Assembly: GCF_039602135.1 (NCBI RefSeq)
Contig: NZ_CP125942.1
Location: 868,001 to 932,000, forward strand
Origin: Glutamicibacter sp. B1
GTDB lineage: Bacteria; Actinomycetota; Actinomycetes; Actinomycetales; Micrococcaceae
Reading direction: 5' to 3'
Length of the DNA stretch: 64,000 nt
Within the stretch, counting starts at the first letter, position 1. Each line of letters begins with the position of its first letter. The notes under the pieces were generated by a model. The model made no database searches. It was given only the letters and a program-made list of their open reading frames with translations, and was not told where the DNA came from. Made by a program: the position numbers and the translations under genes. Of this stretch, positions 47,365-56,034 are shown piece after piece.

Positions 47365-48009
47365 CTACAAGACAACAGACCCGTTGTCAGTTTCAAAGGT
47401 CACCGACATGATGCCCGGGGTGCCATTGGGCGCCTGATAGGCCATGGTCACCGCGCCGAGGTGAACATTTTCTGGCTGACCCAGCCATTCCAGCACACGA
47501 TCTCGCGAACCGGCGATGGTGATTTCGCTGATCGCCCCGGTTGGTTCCAACGCCTTGGATGGGTGCAGGTCCTTGGCTTCATCGTCCCAAGAAATCAGGT
47601 ACGGGCACTGTGGGTCGGCGATCAAACCCTTGATGCCGATCTGCTGCCAGGTCAGCTCCCGGCCGTCGGGGAACTTGCGGTTTCCCGGCACAGCCTTGCG
47701 GCCCAGGCGGTCTTCGGCGCTGGACAGGTCGTCCACCGAAACGCACCAGCCCATCCAGCCACCGCCCAGCTCCGAACGGGCCCTGACTGCTTGGCCGAAG
47801 GGGGCCTTATCGCTGGCGGGGTGATTCAGGACCTCGACCACTTCGAGGTACTGTCCATGCTTGAGTGGGAAGATGACATTGCGCGTCCCGAAGCGGGGAT
47901 GCACGCCTCCCTTGACGAACTCCAAACCGAGTGACTCGGAGATTCTTTGCGCGGTTGGCAGCAGCCCATCTGGGCCACAGGCATAACTTACGTGATCTAG
48001 CCTCATCAT
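47365..48009 (-). CDS. VOC-family (glyoxalase-like) protein
   Basis: A 214-residue protein with the vicinal-oxygen-chelate fold. The N-terminal MRLDHVSYACGPDG and FVKGGVHPRFGTRNVIFPLKHGQYLEVVEVL match the glyoxalase-like domain family (PF13468-type). It may act on reactive aldehydes or a small aromatic; metal ligands cannot be assigned with confidence. The second Met (48006) is an equally possible start, and no Shine-Dalgarno is seen. It is divergent from the SAM-IV/metY unit. Confidence 0.75.
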   Translation of the reverse strand: MMRLDHVSYACGPDGLLPTAQRISESLGLEFVKGGVHPRFGTRNVIFPLKHGQYLEVVEVLNHPASDKAPFGQAVRARSELGGGWMGWCVSVDDLSSAEDRLGRKAVPGNRKFPDGRELTWQQIGIKGLIADPQCPYLISWDDEAKDLHPSKALEPTGAISEITIAGSRDRVLEWLGQPENVHLGAVTMAYQAPNGTPGIMSVTFETDNGSVVL

Positions 48010-48145
48010 GTGCCAATCATGGCAATATGTGACCGCAGTCTCTACTTAGGCGACCCTAATCCGAATTTCCGCCATCGAATTCTCTGCGACAAAATGGCCC
48101 ACCGTGTGAAATATGACCGATTACGACCATTTTGGGGCGCTCGCA

Positions 48146-48175
48146 TTGCAAAGATCTTCGGTTTTCAGGCACACT
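48146..48175 (+). promoter_or_regulatory. promoter of the SAM-IV riboswitch/metY operon
   Basis: TTGCAA (48146-48151), 18 bp, CACACT (48170-48175). The predicted start near 48182 coincides with the first base of the riboswitch. An inverted repeat CAAAATGG/CCATTTTG (48090-48097, 48127-48134) lies upstream. Confidence 0.5.
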
Positions 48176-48181
48176 GGAGGC

Positions 48182-48304
48182 AGGTCATGAGTCCCAGTAA
48201 CAAGCCCCGGCTTACTGGGCGGCAACCCTCCAGCCGCGGTGGGGTGCCCCGGGTGAAGACCTGGCCCTTAGACGCGCAAGGCGGCTAAGGACAAGCGCGG
48301 GTAA
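48182..48304 (+). ncRNA. SAM-IV riboswitch
   Basis: The leader carries the conserved SAM-IV core: P1 strand AGGTCATGAG (48182) pairing with GAAGACCT, then CAAGCCCCGGCTTACTGG, GGCAACCCTCC and CGCGGTGGGGTGCCCCGGGTG. The hallmark element outside P1 is a hairpin (CCTTAG...CTAAGG, about 48265-48290) followed by the pseudoknot strand CAAGCGCGGGT. It senses S-adenosylmethionine and should lower metY-metX expression when SAM is plentiful. No clear intrinsic terminator follows, so control of translation initiation 90 nt downstream is more likely. Confidence 0.93.
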
Positions 48305-48391
48305 CCCTGGAAGGCTTCTTGATGAGGTACTTCCATCGGTGTCTTCTCAGTGGTCTACCCCCAAAGTCATACAACTATTTTGGAGGAAACC

Positions 48392-49762
48392 ATGAGCAAC
48401 AACTGGTCATTTGAAACCCGTCAGATCCACTCCGGCCAAACCCCAGATCCCACCACCGGCGCCCGAGCCTTGCCGATTTTCCAGACCACATCCTTCGTCT
48501 TCCCGAGCGCCGAAAGCGCCGCAGCCCGTTTTGCGCTGTCCGAACTGGAGCCGATCTACACCCGCATCGGTAACCCCACCACCGATGCGGTCGAAACCCG
48601 GATCGCCGATCTGGAAGGTGGCGTGGGTGCACTACTACTCTCCTCGGGGCAGGCCGCCACGACCTTCGCGATCCTGAACCTTGCCGAGGCCGGCGATCAC
48701 ATTGTGGCCAGCCCCAGCTTGTACGGCGGAACTCAGAACCTGCTCAAGCACACCCTGAAGCGCCTGGGCATTGAGGTCACCTTTGTGGCCGACCCGGATA
48801 ACCTGGATCACTGGCGTGATGCGGTGCGCGAGAACACCAAGGCGTTCTTCGGCGAAACCATTTCCAACCCACGTCAGGACGTGCTGGATATTGAAGCGAT
48901 CTCCGCGATCGCCCACGAAAATGGTGTGCCACTGCTGGTGGATAACACCCTGGCCACACCCTACCTGATCCGCCCGATCGAGTTTGGTGCGGACATCGTG
49001 ATCCACTCGGCCACCAAGTTCCTCGGTGGGCACGGCAATGCGATCGCCGGAGTGATCGTGGACTCGGGCAACTTCGACTTCGCCAAGGATCCGCAGCGCT
49101 TCGAAAGCTTCAACACCCCGGACGAGTCCTACAACGGCCTAGTCTTCGCCCGTGACTTGGGTGTCAACGGCATCCTCGGCGCCAACCTCGCCTACATCCT
49201 CAAGGCTAGGGTGCAGCTTTTGCGCGATCTGGGCTCCGCGGTCGCCCCCTTCAACGCCTTCCTGATCGCCCAAGGACTTGAAACCCTGTCCCTGCGCGTT
49301 GAGCGTCACGGCGAAAATGCGCTGGCGGTAGCCAAGTGGCTGGAAGCTCGCGCCGAAGTGCAAAAGGTCGCCTATGCAGGCCTGGAATCCTCACCGTGGT
49401 TTGAGCGTGCCAAGAAGTACTCGCAGCACGGTGCCGGATCGGTCATCGCCTTTGAACTTGATGGTGGCTCCGCGGCAGGTCAGGCGTTTGTTGACGCCCT
49501 GGAGTTGCACTCCAATGTCGCCAATATCGGCGATGTCCGCTCGCTGGTCATCCACCCGGCCTCCACCACCCACGCCCAGCTCTCCGAGGCCGAGCAGATC
49601 GCCGCTGGCGTGAGCCCGTCCCTGGTGCGCCTGAGCGTCGGACTGGAAAACATCAAGGACATCTTGGCCGACCTGGAACTAGGCTTCAACGCTGTTGCGG
49701 CCCTTGGCCAGGGCGAGGAATCGAACGAAGAACCAAACAAGGAATTGCAGGAAACTCTCTAA
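48392..49762 (+). CDS. metY: O-acetylhomoserine sulfhydrylase
   Basis: A 456-residue PLP enzyme converting O-acetylhomoserine and sulfide to homocysteine. The PLP lysine is Lys209 in IHSATKFLGGHGN; YTRIGNPTTDAVE and SSGQAATTFAILNL are typical of the Cys/Met-metabolism family. ATG 48392 has GGAGG 6 nt upstream; the frame is open from 48350 but lacks a ribosome site there. It is regulated by the SAM-IV riboswitch, and metX begins two bases after its stop. The C-terminus carries a short acidic tail (GEESNEEPNKE). Confidence 0.96.
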   Translation: MSNNWSFETRQIHSGQTPDPTTGARALPIFQTTSFVFPSAESAAARFALSELEPIYTRIGNPTTDAVETRIADLEGGVGALLLSSGQAATTFAILNLAEAGDHIVASPSLYGGTQNLLKHTLKRLGIEVTFVADPDNLDHWRDAVRENTKAFFGETISNPRQDVLDIEAISAIAHENGVPLLVDNTLATPYLIRPIEFGADIVIHSATKFLGGHGNAIAGVIVDSGNFDFAKDPQRFESFNTPDESYNGLVFARDLGVNGILGANLAYILKARVQLLRDLGSAVAPFNAFLIAQGLETLSLRVERHGENALAVAKWLEARAEVQKVAYAGLESSPWFERAKKYSQHGAGSVIAFELDGGSAAGQAFVDALELHSNVANIGDVRSLVIHPASTTHAQLSEAEQIAAGVSPSLVRLSVGLENIKDILADLELGFNAVAALGQGEESNEEPNKELQETL

Positions 49763-49764
49763 GC

Positions 49765-50898
49765 ATGGCATCCATTGCGACCACCGCAACACCACAGCTC
49801 GCCGAAGGTCAGCACGGCATGATGCGCCGAAGCGCCGTCGGCGAGCACCACTTCGAATTTGGCGGCTACCTGCCAGAAGTGGAACTGGCCTACGAAACCT
49901 GGGGTACCCTCGACGCGGCCGGGACCAACGCGGTCCTGGTGATGCACGCGCTGACCGGCGACGCCCACGTCGCCCAGGGCGATGCACACACCGCCGGCTG
50001 GTGGGACGGCTTTGTTGGCCCCGGGGCGACCATCGATACCAACAAGTACTTTGTGCTCGCGGTGAATATGGTCGGCGGTTGCAATGGGTCCACCGGACCG
50101 TCCTCGCTGGATGAGCATGGTGTGCCCTACGGTTCACGCTTCCCCTTCGTGACCATCAAGGACTCGGTGCGCCTCGAAGCGCGCTTGGCCAAGCAGTTAG
50201 GAATTAGCACCTGGCATGCGGTAATTGGTGGCTCGATGGGTGGGGCGCGGGCCCTGGAATACGCGGTCGAGTTTCCCGAGCAGGTCAAGAACCTGGTGGT
50301 GATGGCCTCCTGCGCGCAGGCCACAGCCGAACAGATCGCCTTCGCTCAGGTACAGACCCAGGCCATCCGGCTTGATCCGCACTTCCACGGTGGCGATTAC
50401 TACACCCAGGATGCACGACCTGACGCCGGGCTGGGCTTGGCGCGGCGCCTGGCCCACATCACCTACCGTTCCGAGGCCGAACTTGAGACCCGCTTTGGTC
50501 GCAAGCCACAGCCAGGGGAGCAACCTACCGGACAATTGGATGGCCCGCGTGGTCGTTACCAGGTCGAAAGCTACCTGGATCACCAGGCCACCAAATTGGC
50601 TAACCGTTTTGATGCTAACAGCTACCTGTTGCTTACCGAAGCGTTGATGAGCCACGACGTGGCACGCGGTCATGAATCGTTGAGCGCGGCCCTGGCCCGG
50701 TTGCAGCAGGTGAATGTGGTGGTGGCTGCGGTGAGTTCTGACCGGCTGTATTTCCCGGAGCAGTCCGAGAAATTAGCCGCCAGTTTGCCCACCAAGTCAC
50801 CGGTGCACTACATCGATTCGCCGATCGGCCACGACGGTTTTCTCACCGACGCCAGCCAGCTCGACTCGGTGTTGCGCACCCTGGTCTTTAGCCACTAA
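49765..50898 (+). CDS. metX: homoserine O-acetyltransferase
   Basis: A 377-residue alpha/beta-hydrolase-fold enzyme transferring acetyl from acetyl-CoA to homoserine, supplying the MetY substrate. The nucleophile is Ser157 in VIGGSMGGARALEY; the rest of the triad lies in SSDRLYFP (Asp) and IGHDGFL (His). NMVGGCNGSTGPSS is the conserved oxyanion region. It is cotranscribed with metY under the SAM-IV riboswitch and followed by a terminator. Confidence 0.96.
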   Translation: MASIATTATPQLAEGQHGMMRRSAVGEHHFEFGGYLPEVELAYETWGTLDAAGTNAVLVMHALTGDAHVAQGDAHTAGWWDGFVGPGATIDTNKYFVLAVNMVGGCNGSTGPSSLDEHGVPYGSRFPFVTIKDSVRLEARLAKQLGISTWHAVIGGSMGGARALEYAVEFPEQVKNLVVMASCAQATAEQIAFAQVQTQAIRLDPHFHGGDYYTQDARPDAGLGLARRLAHITYRSEAELETRFGRKPQPGEQPTGQLDGPRGRYQVESYLDHQATKLANRFDANSYLLLTEALMSHDVARGHESLSAALARLQQVNVVVAAVSSDRLYFPEQSEKLAASLPTKSPVHYIDSPIGHDGFLTDASQLDSVLRTLVFSH

Positions 50899-50904
50899 TA
50901 GCAC

Positions 50905-50955
50905 AGCAAAAGGGGCAGTAACCACCAGTTTTCGGTGGTCACTGCCCTTTTTGCT
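50905..50955. terminator. bidirectional terminator between metX and SGNH hydrolase genes
   Basis: A long stem (AGCAAAAGGGGCAGTAACCACC with its near-complement GGTGGTCACTGCCC...) has TTTTTGC on the plus side and TTTTGC on the minus side. Confidence 0.85.
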
Positions 50956-50993
50956 ATTCAATAACCTGATGCGCGCAACCTACCGCGCGCTAC

Positions 50994-51851
50994 CTACTGC
51001 GCGCTGTCGCCGGCACCCAAAGAATCGTTGGGCTTAGGCGCGGTAAACGGCGTCGCCGAAGGGCGTTTCGCGGTGATCCCATCACCGGAGGACTGGTGGC
51101 GCAGTCGGCGCAATACCCACGGGGCCAGGTGCTCGCGCGCCCACTGCAGGTCCTCGATGCGTGCCTCGCGCCAGCTACGCTCATCGATGACCGGCTCCAC
51201 CTCGGTATTGATCGAGTGTGGGACATTGAGGGCGTCTAGGGCCATGGCTGCGATGCGCTGGTGACCCATGGGGGAGAAGTGCAGGCGATCCGGCGCCCAC
51301 ATTTGCGACTGGTGCAGTTCACGCAAGGCCCACATGTCGCCCACGACCGCGTCGTAGCGTGCGGCCACGGTGCGAATATTTTCGTTGTAGATCGCTACCT
51401 TGCCGCGGATGCTACCAAGCACCGGGGTATCGCGAATATCCGGTCCGGTGACGATCAGCAGGGTCGCACCGGTCGCACTGAGCTTGGCGACCGCCTTGTC
51501 GAGAATGTCGGCGATCTTATCTGGATCCCCGCCGGGGCGCAGCACATCATTTCCGCCGGCGCACAGAGAAATGAGATCTGGCTTTAAATCGATGGCCGGG
51601 GCCACCTGTTCGTCCACAATTTGCCCGATTAACCGGCCACGGATCGCCAGGTTTGCGTAGGCGAAATCTGGAACCGTGCTGCTCAGTTCCTGAGCCAGAC
51701 GATCGGCCCAACCCAAATGCCGGCCGGGGTTTGATGGATCGGGATCGCCGATTCCTTCGGTGAATGAGTCACCCAAGGCTACATAGCGCCGCCAAGGATG
51801 GAGATTTTCTTCTACGGGAACGGGAGCATCTGCATTAAAATCTTTAGCCAC
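50994..51851 (-). CDS. SGNH/GDSL-type hydrolase
   Basis: A 285-residue esterase-type hydrolase. Block I is YVALGDSFTEGIGDP (nucleophile Ser), block II is NLAIRGR, block III is LCAGGNDVL (oxyanion Asn), and block V is PDRLHFSPMGHQRI (Asp and His). No signal peptide is seen, so it should be cytosolic. The C-terminal 40 residues are low-complexity (TAKRPSATPFTAPKPNDS) and probably disordered. The substrate is unknown. It ends in a region of short GCGC/ACCTAC repeats near 50970-51005. Confidence 0.88.
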   Translation of the reverse strand: MAKDFNADAPVPVEENLHPWRRYVALGDSFTEGIGDPDPSNPGRHLGWADRLAQELSSTVPDFAYANLAIRGRLIGQIVDEQVAPAIDLKPDLISLCAGGNDVLRPGGDPDKIADILDKAVAKLSATGATLLIVTGPDIRDTPVLGSIRGKVAIYNENIRTVAARYDAVVGDMWALRELHQSQMWAPDRLHFSPMGHQRIAAMALDALNVPHSINTEVEPVIDERSWREARIEDLQWAREHLAPWVLRRLRHQSSGDGITAKRPSATPFTAPKPNDSLGAGDSAQ

Positions 51852-51909
51852 AATCTACATTGTTACCCTATGGTAACGTCTGGTCAATCAGCCTCAGGGA
51901 TGATCTGTT

Positions 51910-52320
51910 TCACCCCTGGCGCCACGCCTTGAGCAAATCCTGGCGCGCCTGCGTGTATTCCTCGTTCGTAATCACACCGCGGCTCAATAGGCCGGAAAGC
52001 TCCGTTAACTTTGCTTCCAAGGATTCTTTGGGTGCCAGCAAATTGGATTGAACCAACTTGGCTTTCAGCTCCGATTCAAGGGTCATCGGATCCATGCCGG
52101 CACTCTTGATTTTGCGGTAGTTGCGCACCTGGGCGTAGATGATGAACGCAACTACAGCAATGAAGAGCACCACGACCACACCCATAATGATCGGCATTGC
52201 CGAGAACATTGCATCCATAAAAGTAGAGCCAGTCGACGGGGTACTGTCGATGTAGCCGAAGCTGGTGTTGTCCCCGGTATCCGGAATCGCTTCCGCAAAA
52301 ATCACTGAGCTTGCTTCCAT
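51910..52320 (-). CDS. single-span membrane protein with C-terminal SHOCT domain
   Basis: A 136-residue protein: an outside N-terminal segment, one span (about residues 43-67, MPIIMGVVVVLFIAVVAFIIYAQ), a cytoplasmic linker and a C-terminal SHOCT motif (LEAKLTELSGLLSRGVITNEEYTQARQDLLK). SHOCT domains are short oligomerisation helices of unknown role. Several Met starts are possible (52320, 52332, 52377). ATG 52320 is used as the closest to the hydrophobic core, but none has a good Shine-Dalgarno. Confidence 0.75.
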   Translation of the reverse strand: MEASSVIFAEAIPDTGDNTSFGYIDSTPSTGSTFMDAMFSAMPIIMGVVVVLFIAVVAFIIYAQVRNYRKIKSAGMDPMTLESELKAKLVQSNLLAPKESLEAKLTELSGLLSRGVITNEEYTQARQDLLKAWRQG

Positions 52321-52491
52321 GGCACCAACCATTCTGTACGAGCTGACATTGTTAGAGCAGCTAGGCGCTACGCTCACGCACTATGTCCTGCCTTCTTGCT
52401 AGTGAACCACGGTTCTCCAAGAATTCACTGCGCCAATTATTGGTTTTACCAAATTGCAATGAAATATTTTTCGGGCGGCATGATCGGCTAT

Positions 52492-52551
52492 CTTGTATCA
52501 GTCTATTGACACAAGATCACGCGCTTGCTTGTATTGTCCTGTTGGTACAAG
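52492..52551 (+). promoter_or_regulatory. promoter overlapped by two 24-bp GntR-type operators
   Basis: Two inverted repeats of equal length share arms CTTGTA...ACAAG: 52492-52515 (CTTGTATCA-N6-TGACACAAG, 8 of 9 paired) and 52528-52551 (CTTGTATTG-N6-TGGTACAAG). Between and within them lies TTGACA (52506-52511), 17 bp, TTGTAT (52529-52534). A repressor bound at both sites would cover both promoter boxes of the membrane protein-GntR operon. Confidence 0.7.
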
Positions 52552-52588
52552 AATGAGCGCGTTTGCGCTACCGGATGGAGGCATGGCG

Positions 52589-53653
52589 ATGGGTAATTTG
52601 ATTCCGATCTTTGCGATCGTTGGCTTCGCTGTAGTGCTGATCGTTGTGCTTCGGCGCGACCTCTTGCCGCAAAGCCGAAAGAGCCTCACCAACTCCATGC
52701 TTGGCGCCGGAAATGATCGGCAACAGGCGGAACGCATTGTGCAAACGCTACGCCGTCGCAACGTGGCTGCCGTGATTGTTGCGGTGTTGGGCGGTGTCGC
52801 CGCGCTGGTGTTGCATCAGGCATTCATCAAGTCTGGCGGGCTCACGCTGGTAGCTGCTCCAGCAGCAATTTGGGTACTCGTTGTCCTGGTCCTGATTTGT
52901 TGGCCAATTCCCTATGAACCCAAGGCCGGGTCGGTAAGTAACGGTACGCGCGTCAGTGCCGGACTGATTCCACGAACTACGAGGATGTTTGGTCCAGCGT
53001 GGGGAATAGTTTTGCCGCTCGTCCTCTTCACGGTATCAATTTTGGGGATTGTGGTTGCCGGAATCCTTTCATCGGCTGATGATCGTGGCCTATACCGTCA
53101 AATCAGTTTCCAGTCGGCCAGTGAAGCAATGGTCGACGAAAATATGGTCGTTACGCAAAACATTATGGGAGTAAGCTCCACCGGACCGTTCCCAGGATGG
53201 TATTACGGTCTGCCTGTGGCCATTTTGCTAGTGCTTGGTCTGCTGCTGACCCTGTTGGCGCTGAACAAAAATACCCGTCGCCCAAGCCTGCGCGGTGAAT
53301 CCCTCGTTGAGTTTGATGCTGCCGTACGAACCCATAACGGCTACGTCCTCAGTTCGGGATTTAGCGCATTCCTTTGTCTGCAAGCGGTGCCATTGCTGTG
53401 GATGGCGGCCGCGGCCGTCTACAACATGTCTCAACGCACTGCCTACGTTGTGGGGCAAAAGGTGGATGAGGGGGCGGGTGCCGACGTGTCCTATGACCCG
53501 TGGCAGGTAGCGTTCTCCTGGTCTCTGGGTGGGCTGGGTGTCTTGCTGTTGATCGTCGGGATCGTACTCCTGGGATATTTGATTTCATGGGTTGTGTCCG
53601 CGTATAGCGCTGAGGCGAAAAACAGTAACGCGCGGTTGGGATCGCATACATGA
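52589..53653 (+). CDS. multi-spanning membrane protein of unknown function
   Basis: A 354-residue protein with about seven hydrophobic spans (MGNLIPIFAIVGFAVVLIVVL, VAAVIVAVLGGVAALVL, APAAIWVLVVLVLICW, and others), including a pair before and a pair after a polar region of about 60 residues. No ABC or enzyme motif is visible. ATG 52589 has GGAGG seven bases upstream; ATG 52553 and 52583 are in frame but less well placed. It overlaps the GntR gene by ATGA, so the regulator and this protein are made together. Confidence 0.72.
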   Translation: MGNLIPIFAIVGFAVVLIVVLRRDLLPQSRKSLTNSMLGAGNDRQQAERIVQTLRRRNVAAVIVAVLGGVAALVLHQAFIKSGGLTLVAAPAAIWVLVVLVLICWPIPYEPKAGSVSNGTRVSAGLIPRTTRMFGPAWGIVLPLVLFTVSILGIVVAGILSSADDRGLYRQISFQSASEAMVDENMVVTQNIMGVSSTGPFPGWYYGLPVAILLVLGLLLTLLALNKNTRRPSLRGESLVEFDAAVRTHNGYVLSSGFSAFLCLQAVPLLWMAAAAVYNMSQRTAYVVGQKVDEGAGADVSYDPWQVAFSWSLGGLGVLLLIVGIVLLGYLISWVVSAYSAEAKNSNARLGSHT

Positions 53654-54027
53654 TCACGATCGACCCGGCGAATCTTATTGGTCCGTCCGAACAGATTCGG
53701 GCACAACTTGCAGCAATGATTCGTAGCGGTGAACTGGCTGCAGATGCGAAGCTACCCCCTGTCCGCCAACTTGCCGGCGACCTTCGTGTCGCCGCGGGTA
53801 CTGTTGCCAAGGCCTATAAGGAATTGGAAGGCGCCGGTTTGGTCCGAACTGGCCGCGCCAATGGCACACGGGTCAATCCGGGGCAGGTGCTTAAGACGGA
53901 ACTTCTTGCGGACGTTCGGCTACTTGCCCAAAGGGCACGCGCTGATGGGCTTGGGCTAGAGGAACTGCAAAAAATGGTTGAGACGGCTTGGAATTCATCT
54001 CTTCCTGGAGTGCCTAAAGCACTGTGA
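53650..54027 (+). CDS. GntR-family regulator, YtrA subfamily
   Basis: A 125-residue short GntR protein. The winged helix is IRAQLAAMIRSGELAADAKLPPVRQLAGDLRVAAGTVAKAYKELEGAGLVRTGRANGTRV in outline, followed by only about 45 residues of C-terminal helix, the mark of the YtrA type. YtrA regulators usually control an ABC transporter operon that they belong to; here the partner is a lone membrane protein. The paired palindromes at 52492-52551 are the likely autoregulatory sites. Confidence 0.9.
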   Translation: MITIDPANLIGPSEQIRAQLAAMIRSGELAADAKLPPVRQLAGDLRVAAGTVAKAYKELEGAGLVRTGRANGTRVNPGQVLKTELLADVRLLAQRARADGLGLEELQKMVETAWNSSLPGVPKAL

Positions 54028-54098
54028 ATTGTGATCGTATATAAATACGAATCTGTATCCACAAGCTGGTAACTATTAGTACAAAATGTCGGTGTCTG

Positions 54099-55673
54099 AT
54101 GCGAAAATTAGACATGAGCAATCCAGAATATTCCGAAGATTATGACGACGAACATCGTCTACCGTTGCGCCCACCGGGCGAGCGCAAGGAATCTCACCCA
54201 GATTCCTTTTTTGCGAGCCAAGTTGAGCATCAGATTTTTAATGAATCACTGATGAAGTGGGCTGCCGAACTCTTTGATGCCGGACCGGTTACTAGTACCG
54301 CCGATGCGCTGGATCGACTCAAGAAAATCCAGCGCATGCACAGTGGCCTTGAAGCGGTGACGTCCACTTTGCTGGCAGACACCGTCGAGCAGATCGGCGA
54401 AGGGTTTACTGACACGCTTGCCGAGCTGAGAGAAAAGGCGCCAGAGGAGGTTCGCGAATCTGAGCGCAGTGCCGAATTTTATCGTGTTGACCCTAGCGAC
54501 GATCGGACAATCAACTCAAACTTTGTTGCTGAAGCAGCCATTGCCCTGAGGGAAACTCCGGAGATGGTGAGTAAGCGAATGTTCAATGCGAAAGGCTTGC
54601 GGTACGTCTGCAAAGACACCCTTCTGGCGTTGGCTGCCGGGGAGATTACCGCCAAATCAGCTCACTACATTGTGAAATACTCGCAAGATCTTACTGAGGA
54701 ACAAATAAAGGTTATGGAGCACGTCTTGTTGCCCCTCGCGAGAACTGCCAGTGACGCGACGGTTTATCAGCGGGCGCGGCGCCTCCATGATCGGATGAAC
54801 CCAGAGTCTGCCGAACAACGGCAGAAGAAGTCGGAAGCCGCACGCAAAGTGTCATTTTGGTTTGACGAAGACAGCGGCATGGGGACAATCAAGTTGTTCC
54901 ACCGCGCAGACGTCATTAAATCTATTCAGAGCACGATTCGTTGGGGTGTGGGACAGAATAACGACCCAGACGACGAGAGAACCAGTGACCAGATGACGGC
55001 AGATCTATATGCGGATGCATTGATCAACGGCTGGCCTGGCAGTAGCGGAACACCACTTAAGCCTCGCTTGTCGATCACCATACCTGCCCTAGAGATGTTG
55101 GCGGATCCTAGCAGGGCACTTGCCGACTTGGAAGGTGTTGGCCCCATCCCTGCAGGACTAGCTTTACAGCTGGCCAAGGATGCACCGTCTTTTCAGCGGG
55201 TACTCACCGACCCTTGGACCGGTGCAGTTATTGATGTTGAACGCAAGAATTACAGGCCTAGCCAGGGCCTGAAGGATTTGCTGCGACACAGGGATGTGCA
55301 TTGCTGTTTCCCAGGATGTCGCCGAAGTGCTGACCGATCAGAGATGGATCACATTGACGATTGGGGCCATGGTGGCGCTACTGACCGTGAGAATATGCAC
55401 CTGCTGTGCAAACAACACCAGATGTTCAAGCATGCTTTGGGATGGAAAATCCATGCACGGCCAGATGGCACTAGATCATGGCTCACACCCAATGGATTAC
55501 ACGTCATTGTCACACCAGAGAGCGTTGATGTTGTGGAGAACTTAGACCACATGAACGATCATTGCCCACAGCGGCCGGATACGAGCTCACGTCTTGAAGT
55601 TCTGATGAACGAGGACACGAGAAGGGTCCTTGGGTATCCGGTTGAGCCGGAACCATCAATTGATCCCGACTGA
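54099..55673 (+). CDS. DUF222 (13E12-type) HNH endonuclease-like protein
   Basis: A 524-residue protein of the actinobacterial DUF222/13E12 repeat family. The helical DUF222 region (about 60-330) leads to an HNH domain (about 405-460): VHCCFPGCRRSADRSEMDHIDDWGHGGATDRENMHLLCKQHQ shows the zinc cysteines and the HNH core Asp-His...Asn...His. Such proteins are abundant, often multi-copy, and probably nucleases of mobile or defence origin. ATG 54099 or 54114 is the start; neither has a Shine-Dalgarno. A cluster of palindromic repeats follows. Confidence 0.85.
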   Translation: MRKLDMSNPEYSEDYDDEHRLPLRPPGERKESHPDSFFASQVEHQIFNESLMKWAAELFDAGPVTSTADALDRLKKIQRMHSGLEAVTSTLLADTVEQIGEGFTDTLAELREKAPEEVRESERSAEFYRVDPSDDRTINSNFVAEAAIALRETPEMVSKRMFNAKGLRYVCKDTLLALAAGEITAKSAHYIVKYSQDLTEEQIKVMEHVLLPLARTASDATVYQRARRLHDRMNPESAEQRQKKSEAARKVSFWFDEDSGMGTIKLFHRADVIKSIQSTIRWGVGQNNDPDDERTSDQMTADLYADALINGWPGSSGTPLKPRLSITIPALEMLADPSRALADLEGVGPIPAGLALQLAKDAPSFQRVLTDPWTGAVIDVERKNYRPSQGLKDLLRHRDVHCCFPGCRRSADRSEMDHIDDWGHGGATDRENMHLLCKQHQMFKHALGWKIHARPDGTRSWLTPNGLHVIVTPESVDVVENLDHMNDHCPQRPDTSSRLEVLMNEDTRRVLGYPVEPEPSIDPD

Positions 55674-55702
55674 TGACCCCGGCTCATCCGTGAATGATTG
55701 AG

Positions 55703-55971
55703 TGACAGAAAAATTCTTTCACTAAAGGAACTTCAAACCACCAATAACCACCAACGGTGACAGCGACGACGCTGGTTGCCTTAGCCTTTTATGGCTTCAA
55801 TTCTCTTTCAGAGCTGCAGATGCTCCCTATGCCTCTGAATGACTGAAATTTTTTTCAGTCAGCACAGCTTGAGAATGAAAAGAATTTTCAGTCACTCAGA
55901 GTGGGGATGCTCCGTGTGCGCAGTTCTTGGAAGTATCTATGGGCCCGACGGATGACAGAAAAATTCTTTCA
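55703..55971. repeat. cluster of four related palindromic repeats
   Basis: TGACAGAAAAATTCTTTCA occurs at 55703-55721 and 55953-55971. Variants lie at 55840-55861 (TGACTGAAA-tttt-TTTCAGTCA, a perfect inverted repeat) and at 55876-55894 (TGAAAAGAATTTTCAGTCA, opposite orientation). Each is an imperfect palindrome of the same consensus. They fill the 361-bp gap between the HNH gene and the esterase, where no gene is seen. Confidence 0.75.
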
Positions 55972-56021
55972 TTGGCAGTGAAGCGCCGTGTCCTCAGCTG
56001 AACATCGACTGCAGGATTCGC

Positions 56022-56027
56022 TAATCT
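56022..56027 (+). promoter_or_regulatory. -10 box for leaderless esterase transcript
   Basis: TAATCT lies 7 nt before ATG 56035; no Shine-Dalgarno is present. Confidence 0.5.
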
Positions 56028-56034
56028 TGAGCAC

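Noticed and set aside
48350-48391. Upstream start for metY at GTG 48350
   Set aside because: No ribosome site, and the extra residues are not family-like; ATG 48392 has GGAGG at good spacing.
55703-55971. Palindromic repeats considered as a CRISPR array
   Set aside because: Only four copies, mixed orientation, irregular spacing of about 35-140 bp and no cas genes.
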